From: Methanobrevibacter sp.
Lineage (GTDB): Archaea > Methanobacteriota > Methanobacteria > Methanobacteriales > Methanobacteriaceae
Assembly (NCBI GenBank): GCA_017652345.1
Contig: JAGCBE010000262.1
Coordinates: 1-12,672 of the forward strand
Direction: 5' to 3'
Length of the DNA stretch: 12,672 bases
Part shown: piece by piece, positions 7,735 to 12,500 of the stretch
How the letters are laid out: every line of letters starts with the position of its first letter
How positions within the stretch are numbered: the stretch's first letter is position 1
The notes under the pieces: model-generated
Told to the model about the DNA's origin: nothing
Database searches by the model: none
What the model saw: only the letters and a program-made list of their open reading frames with translations
Program-made: the position numbers and the translations under genes

Positions 7735-7763
7735 TTGACTTATTAAGTTAATGATGATATAAT
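7735..7763 (+). promoter_or_regulatory. Early promoter for the rightward operon
   Basis: TTGACT (7735-7740), 17 nt, TATAAT (7758-7763) with TG one base before it (extended -10). Transcription should begin near 7770. The leader can form a short stem GTAAG (7770-7774) with CTTAC (7791-7795) before the first Shine-Dalgarno site. The nine bases TGATATAAT recur exactly at 9718-9726, ahead of the structured RNA. Confidence 0.85.
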
Positions 7764-7811
7764 ATAGATGTAAGGGATAGATGATAAGCTCTTACAGAAA
7801 GAGGAATGGAT

Positions 7812-8045
7812 ATGAATTATACATTAGAAGGAATTAAAGCAACTGGTAATGTTACATCATCATTAATTTCTACAGATGAAGAAATATTTTTTGGAGAATT
7901 TAACATTCGTATTAATTGCGTAACTATATTTTCTGATAAAGTAGTTGCACACAAAGGAAAGAAATTAGCATTTGTATATCTTTATAGGAATAATTCAGCA
8001 GTCGCTACGTACACATATGATCTACAATCAAAGGAGTTGATTTAA
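7812..8045 (+). CDS. Early protein of unknown function
   Basis: A 77-aa protein, the first gene after the early promoter. An in-frame ATG at 7806 is only 1 nt from GAGG, while ATG 7812 has a normal 7-nt spacing, so 7812 is preferred. The sequence is mostly alternating hydrophobic and polar residues and looks like a small all-beta fold (FGEFNIRINCVTIFSDKVVA, LAFVYLYRNNSAVATYTYDL). It has no membrane segment or known motif. First genes of early phage operons are often host-takeover or anti-defence proteins, but nothing in the sequence proves that. It is followed one base later by the next gene. Confidence 0.65.
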   Translation: MNYTLEGIKATGNVTSSLISTDEEIFFGEFNIRINCVTIFSDKVVAHKGKKLAFVYLYRNNSAVATYTYDLQSKELI

Positions 8046-8046
8046 T

Positions 8047-8235
8047 ATGTTATTTTATAAAGACAGACGTAAACTTGCTAATATAATTAGAAATTGGTGC
8101 ATTATAAATAGACTTAATGAGGATAATACTCATAATGCTATTTCGTTTTTGCAAATTAACGGATTGCTGAATATAGAGAAGTGCGAAGAATTTTTATCTA
8201 AAAATAAGGAGAAAAAAGAAAATGAAGAAGCTTGA
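8047..8235 (+). CDS. Small helical early protein of unknown function
   Basis: A 62-aa protein starting one base after the preceding stop, with AAGGAG 10 nt upstream. It is basic at the N-terminus (KDRRKLANIIRNW), helical in the middle (NTHNAISFLQINGLLNIEKC) and very rich in Lys/Glu at the end (LSKNKEKKENEEA). It might be a small DNA- or protein-binding helical bundle, but no family is recognised. It overlaps the next gene by 14 nt. Confidence 0.65.
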   Translation: MLFYKDRRKLANIIRNWCIINRLNEDNTHNAISFLQINGLLNIEKCEEFLSKNKEKKENEEA

Positions 8236-8569
8236 TTTTGAGAATACACTTAAATATATTAATGAGAGAATATCTCACTTGAAAGGTTGTATTGATTACT
8301 GTTTAGCTCAAGGAGTTCCAGAAGTAACTACTCAAGGATATTATAATGAGCTTCATATGTTTGAAGCATTACATGTTATGGTATCTATGATGATAGGCCA
8401 ATTATATGGTTCTATTTGTAATGATAAAAAATGTAAGTTATTTGCTATGGATGGAGAAGATGAAGATGCATATATGATTAATGTATCTGAATTAGCTTAT
8501 TTCGTAACTAAAGAAGAATTTGAATTGATGAAGCCTTTTATGAAAAAGGTAGTGGATGAAAGGAAGTGA
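8222..8569 (+). CDS. Acidic helical early protein of unknown function
   Basis: A 115-aa protein whose start is supported by AAGGAG with 10 nt spacing inside the preceding gene. The N-terminal half is helical with several His, Met and Cys residues (HLKGCIDYCLAQGV, MFEALHVMVSMMIGQLYG). The middle is acidic (MDGEDEDAY). Three cysteines (GCIDYC, and C in ICNDKKC) do not form an obvious metal site. It ends in a Lys/Glu-rich helix with two stops in a row (TGA TAA). I do not recognise it. Size and place in the early operon fit an accessory replication or host-interaction protein. Confidence 0.65.
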   Translation: MKKLDFENTLKYINERISHLKGCIDYCLAQGVPEVTTQGYYNELHMFEALHVMVSMMIGQLYGSICNDKKCKLFAMDGEDEDAYMINVSELAYFVTKEEFELMKPFMKKVVDERK

Positions 8570-8573
8570 TAAA

Positions 8574-8816
8574 ATGGCAGTACAATATCAAGCAAAGATT
8601 ACAGTTAATGATGTTAAGAATGGAGAATTCGTTCAATTTACTGATAATCCAAAGAAAACATATCTTAAAGTCGCACATGGACAAACAATTCATTTTATTC
8701 CTATTGACCTCTCTAACGCTATTAAAATAGGAATGTATGATCTAAAACAACCAGCAATATTAAATGTATTTAATAATAAAGCAAGTTTGAGGTTATCAAG
8801 TAAGAATGATGAATAA
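8574..8816 (+). CDS. Small beta-rich early protein of unknown function
   Basis: An 80-aa protein. The frame is open from 8556, but AAAGGAAGTGAT lies just ahead of ATG 8574, making MAVQYQAKITVNDV the likely N-terminus. It is predicted mostly beta (KITVNDVKNGEFVQF, YLKVAHGQTIHFIPIDL) with charged ends, no membrane segment and no cysteine. In phi29 the gene before SSB encodes p6, an abundant double-strand DNA-binding protein of 104 aa. This gene lies a few genes before SSB, but p6 is helical and this is not, so I do not assign that role. Confidence 0.65.
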   Translation: MAVQYQAKITVNDVKNGEFVQFTDNPKKTYLKVAHGQTIHFIPIDLSNAIKIGMYDLKQPAILNVFNNKASLRLSSKNDE

Positions 8817-8937
8817 GGCTATACTAATAACAGTAATTATAATTGCTATAATAGATGTGATAATATGGATTGCTATTATGGTTAATTCATCTAGAATATC
8901 AAGAGAGGAAGAAAAAAGAAATGAGTTTAAAGATTAA
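8806..8937 (+). CDS. Single-pass membrane microprotein
   Basis: A 43-aa protein starting at ATG 8806 (or the next codon, 8809) and ending at TAA 8935-8937. It overlaps the preceding gene by 11 nt and the following one by 17 nt. Residues about 5-26 are a very hydrophobic Ile-rich helix (AILITVIIIAIIDVIIWIAI), followed by a charged tail (RISREEEKRNEFKD), so it should insert with a cytoplasmic C-terminus. A GAGG lies about 12-15 nt upstream, so translation may depend on coupling. It carries the Shine-Dalgarno site for the next gene. phi29 also encodes small early membrane proteins (p1, p16.7) that anchor replication to the membrane; a similar role is possible but unproven. Confidence 0.7.
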   Translation: MMNKAILITVIIIAIIDVIIWIAIMVNSSRISREEEKRNEFKD

Positions 8938-9163
8938 GGTTAGTGCAGTAATTGGATTCAATTACAAGGATAAAGAAATGTGTAAGGTCTTATATTCTTT
9001 AATCCGTAAGGTATTAGTATTAAAAGTTTCTAATTTTTATGGTAAAATTATAGAGATAAGACAAAACGGAGATGAACTTGTTATTAATTCAATATTTGAA
9101 AATAACCTGTTCTATCATAATTATGAAATATCAGAAGAAGGAGAATGTATTATATGCCAATAA
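8921..9163 (+). CDS. Small early protein of unknown function
   Basis: An 80-aa protein. The frame opens at 8870 but that part overlaps the membrane microprotein; AGAGAGGAAG upstream of ATG 8921 supports MSLKIKVSAVIGF as the start. The sequence suggests a compact alpha/beta fold (LYSLIRKVLVLKVSNFYGKI, ELVINSIFENNLFYHNY) ending in a short acidic and Cys-containing tail (EEGECIICQ). No motif is recognised. It overlaps the next gene by 10 nt, so the two are probably translated together. Confidence 0.65.
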   Translation: MSLKIKVSAVIGFNYKDKEMCKVLYSLIRKVLVLKVSNFYGKIIEIRQNGDELVINSIFENNLFYHNYEISEEGECIICQ

Positions 9164-9348
9164 GTAAAAATAAAAGACAGTTGCAAATTGCAATTGATAA
9201 GAATGTCTATATTGCTCTAGAGGAGGCTGTACTTAATTCCAAAAAACAAGGAATATCCATCACTAAGTCAGAGATTATCGAAGGAGCACTTGTTATGTTG
9301 TTTAATCAAGCTATAAATAAAAATAAGGAGGAAAATGCAAATGCTTAA
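9154..9348 (+). CDS. Ribbon-helix-helix DNA-binding regulator (putative)
   Basis: A 64-aa protein. ATG 9145 is 1 nt from AAGGAG and ATG 9154 is 10 nt away, so 9154 is preferred. The pattern fits an RHH fold: strand at residues 8-14 (RQLQIAI), helix 1 at 17-32 (NVYIALEEAVLNSKKQ), a turn, then helix 2 at 37-50 (TKSEIIEGALVMLF), with the typical 'S-T/S-KSE-I-E-A' start. Arg8, Gln9 and Gln11 on the strand would contact DNA bases. Such proteins are dimeric repressors. It lies just before SSB, terminal protein and polymerase, as regulator p4 lies beside the same genes in phi29. Possible targets are the palindromes at 7678-7703 or the repeats in the terminal region. It overlaps SSB by 8 nt. Confidence 0.65.
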   Translation: MPISKNKRQLQIAIDKNVYIALEEAVLNSKKQGISITKSEIIEGALVMLFNQAINKNKEENANA

Positions 9349-9712
9349 TTTAACAGGTAAAATTAATTGTTTCGTTAATAAAAATGAAAATAAGAAAGGT
9401 GAAGTGTTCTATAGCCTAAACACTACTGTATCACACTTTGATGAGGAGACAAAATCATATGTTTCTAAATATTTAAGAGTTGTATTAAAGGATTTTAATT
9501 TAGAACAATTTGCTGATAATGAAAATATAGAGAAGCCTCAAGTATTTGATTTATTAGAGGCTTGGCTAGATGTTAGATATTGGAATGATTCTTCAAACAA
9601 TATCCAAAAGGAAGTATATATCTATGCTAAGAGATATTCATACGAAGGTGAATATGTCTCTCAAAAGAAACAAGAAGCAAAACCAACTAAGAAATCATAT
9701 TCAAAGAAATAA
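9341..9712 (+). CDS. Single-stranded DNA-binding protein (phi29 p5-like, putative)
   Basis: A 123-aa protein, almost the length of phi29 SSB p5 (124 aa). AAGGAGG is 3 nt from ATG 9335 and 9 nt from ATG 9341, so 9341 is the likely start. The N-terminal part reads as an OB-fold (LNLTGKINCFVNKNENKKGE, then YSLNTTVSHFDEE, YVSKYLRVVLKDF). Several aromatics (Phe, Tyr, Trp) could stack on DNA bases. The C-terminal tail is basic (KKQEAKPTKKSYSKK) rather than acidic, so it does not use the bacterial SSB tail. SSB would coat the displaced strands made during protein-primed replication. It sits before terminal protein and polymerase, as in phi29. The RNA gene promoter follows its stop directly. Confidence 0.65.
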   Translation: MLNLTGKINCFVNKNENKKGEVFYSLNTTVSHFDEETKSYVSKYLRVVLKDFNLEQFADNENIEKPQVFDLLEAWLDVRYWNDSSNNIQKEVYIYAKRYSYEGEYVSQKKQEAKPTKKSYSKK

Positions 9713-9726
9713 AATTATGATATAAT
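9700..9726 (+). promoter_or_regulatory. Promoter of the structured RNA
   Basis: An exact extended -10, TGATATAAT (9718-9726), identical to that of the early promoter, lies just after the SSB stop. A weak -35, TTCAAA, is at 9700-9705 with 15 nt spacing. Transcription should start near 9733, a few bases before the first strand of the closing helix of the RNA. Confidence 0.7.
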
Positions 9727-9732
9727 AAAAAT

Positions 9733-9865
9733 GAAATGGATGCATTAATGTATTAAGCAGTCGGCTGTCTATATAGATGCAGGACATCTGGCGAAAGTCC
9801 ACCTGTGGCAGTTTGAAGTAGTGATGAGCTTCTAGCTTATGTGTTTGTGCATCCCTTTCTTTTAT
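9733..9865 (+). ncRNA. Structured noncoding RNA, pRNA-like candidate
   Basis: No reading frame of useful length covers this gap. GGATGCA (9738-9744) pairs perfectly with TGCATCC (9848-9854), closing a 117-nt RNA, and CTTTCTTTT follows. Inside are hairpins GCAG-TCGG-CTGT (9757-9768), AGATG-CAGGA-CATCT (9775-9789), CCA-CCTG-TGG (9799-9808) and ATGAGC-TTCTA-GCTTAT (9824-9840). An alternative is GGC-GAAA-G(T)CC (9790-9800), a GNRA tetraloop that excludes the third hairpin. The loop CAGG (9780-9783) is complementary to CCTG (9802-9805), so the two can kiss within or between molecules, or form a pseudoknot. phi29 pRNA is about 120 nt for the functional form, has paired ends, and uses two 4-nt complementary loops to build its ring. 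It could instead be a leader controlling the terminal protein gene. The pairing is seen; the function is inferred. Confidence 0.6.
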
Positions 9866-9870
9866 CTAAT

Positions 9871-9889
9871 TATAATACGGATAAGGGGG
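9871..9889 (+). promoter_or_regulatory. Possible promoter and strong ribosome site for terminal protein
   Basis: TATAAT (9871-9876) lies just upstream of AAGGGGG (9883-9889), 6 nt from ATG 9896. No good -35 is present (TTGTGC at 9845-9850 is 20 nt away and inside the RNA closing helix). The ribosome site decides the start, because the frame is open further upstream. A separate transcript for terminal protein and polymerase is possible. Confidence 0.4.
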
Positions 9890-9895
9890 TATTTT

Positions 9896-10564
9896 ATGAG
9901 ATTACTTGATATAGTTGAAAAGCTAGAACGAGAAGGCTATATTATTAAATATAGACATCGTTCAGATGGCGGTATAATAATCACTTCAGTAAATGGTGAG
10001 AAGTTCAAAGGTGCTAAGGGTAATACATTTGTTCGTGATATTGCTGGTGTAAAATTATCTGAATCAAGAAGAAGACAACTTGAAGCAATTAAGCCTGAGA
10101 AAAATCTATCACCAAGCCAAAGAAAAAAGGATACAATTGATGAGGAGACTAAGAAGCTAATAAGAAGAGTTAATAGAAAATTAAAGAAAATGGGAAACAG
10201 TGCAGGACATGTAACTATTACTCAATTTAGAAAGAATATTAAAAGATTTGGTCGCGAGGAAGCAAATAGACTTTTAAGGCAAGCCGAGAAATATTCTAGA
10301 GGAGATGCATATGTAGAAAATATTCGTTGGTATAGAGAACGATTAACAAGTATAAATAATTGGTTCGGAGGAAACTCTGACCTTGAGGAGATATTGGATA
10401 TTATAGGTAGAATTATTGCTATGGACGGAGCTGGAGTAAAAGATAGTGAACTCAATGTTTGGTATGATATTTTATATGATCTTGAACAAACTGCAAAGCT
10501 TGGTGATAAGGAAGCACCAAAGCGTTACAATAAAAGAATGAAAGCAGTTCTTCCTAATATATGA
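9896..10564 (+). CDS. Putative genome-linked terminal protein (phi29 gp3-like)
   Basis: A 222-aa, strongly basic, mostly helical protein just before the DNA polymerase, which is where phi29 has terminal protein p3 (266 aa). The frame is open to 9839, but AAGGGGG 6 nt before ATG 9896 fixes the start (MRLLDIVEKLEREGYIIKYR). Residues 1-50 form a small alpha/beta domain; 53-125 are rich in Arg/Lys (SRRRQLEAIKPEK, KKLIRRVNRKLKKMG) and suit DNA binding; the C-terminal third is helical with Tyr, Ser and Trp (SELNVWYDILYDLEQ). A hydroxyl residue in the C-terminal part would carry the first nucleotide, but I cannot say which. It shares ATGA with the polymerase start, so the two proteins are translationally coupled, as expected for a 1:1 complex. 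The call is by position, size and charge. Confidence 0.65.
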   Translation: MRLLDIVEKLEREGYIIKYRHRSDGGIIITSVNGEKFKGAKGNTFVRDIAGVKLSESRRRQLEAIKPEKNLSPSQRKKDTIDEETKKLIRRVNRKLKKMGNSAGHVTITQFRKNIKRFGREEANRLLRQAEKYSRGDAYVENIRWYRERLTSINNWFGGNSDLEEILDIIGRIIAMDGAGVKDSELNVWYDILYDLEQTAKLGDKEAPKRYNKRMKAVLPNI

Positions 10565-12444
10565 TCCACAGAATAGGTAAAAAGAAATATAAAATATATG
10601 CTATGGATGTTGAGTCTCACAATGATGCAGAGACTATTAAAAAGCAAGAAACATCTATTTGGCTTGGATGCTTTATAGATGAGAATTCAAAAATAGATGA
10701 GGAATCATCTTATTTCTATACTATTGAGGAGTTTTTGGAGAAGCTAAGAACTCTTTCATCACCTCAAAGAACTAAGAATAAAACAAGATTATGTTCTAAT
10801 TTATGTATTTATATTTATAATCTTTCATTTGAATGGTCTTTCATTCTTCCAAAAATGCTTGAAATGGGCTTTACTTGGTCAGAAGAAATAGGGGAATACA
10901 ACTTCAACACAATATCTACAAAGAGCTGTTCTTCAGTATGGGAAGTAAATATGAAGTTTGAAGGTGAAAATGGAATGATTAAATTAAGAGACCTTGCTAA
11001 AATATATGGTGGTGGGCTTGGTAATGTCGCAAAATCTTTTAACCTGGAAACACAAAAGGGAGAAATTGATTATAGATTAAATAGATTACATGGATGGATT
11101 CCAACTAAAGAAGAAAAGGAATATTGCTTTAAGGATACTAGAATATTAATTGAAATATTACTTAAAATGCAAGATGATAAAGACTTTTGGAATTCTATTT
11201 CAATGGCTTCATATTCAATGAAGAAGCTTATTCAATTTGGTTTTGGTAAAAGCTTTAAGCCTCTAAAAGAATATAGAAAATCATATCCTCACTTATCCAG
11301 TGAAGAAAATAAATTTTTAAGAGAATCAGTTGCTGGAGGAATAACATATGCTCCTGATAGATACCAATTTAAAGAGATCAACCAAAAAATAATGCATATA
11401 GATGCTCACCAGATGCATCCTACTCAAATGTATACTAAATTCTTCCCTTATGGAAAAGGGGAATATTTTCAAGGGAATAATAAGCCACTTGATAGAATAT
11501 GTTGCGTAAGAATTAGAATATCATATACTGCTGTTAAGCTTCACTCAGTAATTTCTTTAATTGGTCTTCCAATGATTACAGATAGAGAAATTGTTTGTTG
11601 GGACTTTGAAATACCAACAATGCGAAAATGTTATGTTGATTTTGAATTTGAAATAATTGAAGGATATGCTTATAAATTTAAGCCTCTTCCATTTAGAAAT
11701 TATGTTAAGGATAATTATGCTAAAAGATTAAAATGTAAAGAGAGAAAAGACGCATTTGGAACACTTTATTATAAACTCCTTAATAACTCAGCTTATGGAA
11801 AATTCCTAGAAAAGCCTCATAATTCATTTTTCGCAAATACAATTAATCCACTTGGTATAATAGATTCTATTGTAATTGAGAAACCAGAAGAGGATATTCA
11901 AGTAGAAGCTAAATATACATACCTTCCAATTGGATCATGTATTCCTGCATATTCAAGAGTTGCTTTAATAGAACTAGCTTTATTATTTGGTTGGGAGAAA
12001 ATATGCTATTTTGATACTGACTCAATATTTGTTATATATGATGAAGAAGTAGAGAAGATTTGGAAGACAGTGAATCAGCGTGATTTCTTAGGTGGTTGGG
12101 GATTAGAAGAATTTATTGATAGAGCACAATTTACAGCACCAAAGAGATATAAAACAATTACAGATGGAGTTTCAACAATTAAAGCTGGAGGAATTAATTT
12201 TGATAAGTGGAAGCAAGATAATTATAAGGAAAGATATGATGCACTTATTAAAGAAGGATATACCAGTAAAGAGGCTCTTAATGAAATTTCACTTCCATTT
12301 GACGAAATTAATATTACTAATGAGAAATATGAGGTACAAAGAGCTTATAGAGTTAAGGGTGGAACAATTATTGAATTCCAAGTTAAAGAGATTAAAATAC
12401 CTGATAAATATAAATCTATCTATGATAGAAACATAAAGGTTTAG
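10561..12444 (+). CDS. Protein-primed family B DNA polymerase
   Basis: A 627-aa protein (phi29 p2 is 575 aa). It starts from a terminal protein and replicates the whole genome by strand displacement. Exonuclease motifs: Exo I with D16 and E18, Exo II NLSFEW with N87, F90 and E91 (Glu where phi29 has Asp), Exo III Y188-x3-D192. Polymerase motifs: A at 281-290 (DAHQMHPTQM, catalytic D281), B at 405-413 (K405, N409, S410, Y412, G413), C at 483-488 with D485 and D487, and KRY at 528-530. The gap between motifs A and B (124 residues) is close to phi29 (134), so the TPR2 insertion for processivity and strand displacement is probably present. Motif A has H286 where the steric-gate tyrosine normally is. 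It is the last gene of the rightward operon. Confidence 0.95.
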   Translation: MIHRIGKKKYKIYAMDVESHNDAETIKKQETSIWLGCFIDENSKIDEESSYFYTIEEFLEKLRTLSSPQRTKNKTRLCSNLCIYIYNLSFEWSFILPKMLEMGFTWSEEIGEYNFNTISTKSCSSVWEVNMKFEGENGMIKLRDLAKIYGGGLGNVAKSFNLETQKGEIDYRLNRLHGWIPTKEEKEYCFKDTRILIEILLKMQDDKDFWNSISMASYSMKKLIQFGFGKSFKPLKEYRKSYPHLSSEENKFLRESVAGGITYAPDRYQFKEINQKIMHIDAHQMHPTQMYTKFFPYGKGEYFQGNNKPLDRICCVRIRISYTAVKLHSVISLIGLPMITDREIVCWDFEIPTMRKCYVDFEFEIIEGYAYKFKPLPFRNYVKDNYAKRLKCKERKDAFGTLYYKLLNNSAYGKFLEKPHNSFFANTINPLGIIDSIVIEKPEEDIQVEAKYTYLPIGSCIPAYSRVALIELALLFGWEKICYFDTDSIFVIYDEEVEKIWKTVNQRDFLGGWGLEEFIDRAQFTAPKRYKTITDGVSTIKAGGINFDKWKQDNYKERYDALIKEGYTSKEALNEISLPFDEINITNEKYEVQRAYRVKGGTIIEFQVKEIKIPDKYKSIYDRNIKV

Positions 12445-12449
12445 CTGTG

Positions 12450-12470
12450 AAGGCTAGGCCTTTTTATTTT
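12450..12470 (+). terminator. Intrinsic terminator of the rightward operon
   Basis: AAGGC-TAG-GCCTT (12450-12462) followed by TTTATTTT, six bases after the polymerase stop. The sequence TTTAGCTGTGA occurs on both sides (12440-12450 and 12468-12478). A second hairpin, TGAGA-TATTT-TCTCA (12476-12490), follows without a U-run. Confidence 0.7.
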
Positions 12471-12500
12471 AGCTGTGAGATATTTTCTCATAGGGTGAGG

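Noticed and set aside
9790..9840. Hammerhead ribozyme, because TGATGAG and CGAAAG both occur
   Set aside because: The core needs CTGATGA then GAAA in a fixed order around stem II; here the order and flanking bases do not fit.
9738..9854. tRNA, because of the 7-bp closing stem
   Set aside because: The length is 117 nt, there is no T-loop GTTCRA motif or anticodon arm, and no CCA end.
10222..10455. Minus-strand open frame of 77 aa inside the terminal protein gene
   Set aside because: Shadow of the coding strand with no ribosome site or promoter.
12116..12436. Plus-strand frame of 106 aa inside the polymerase gene
   Set aside because: Out-of-frame overlap with the conserved C-terminal part of the polymerase; Lys/Leu/Ile-rich shadow.
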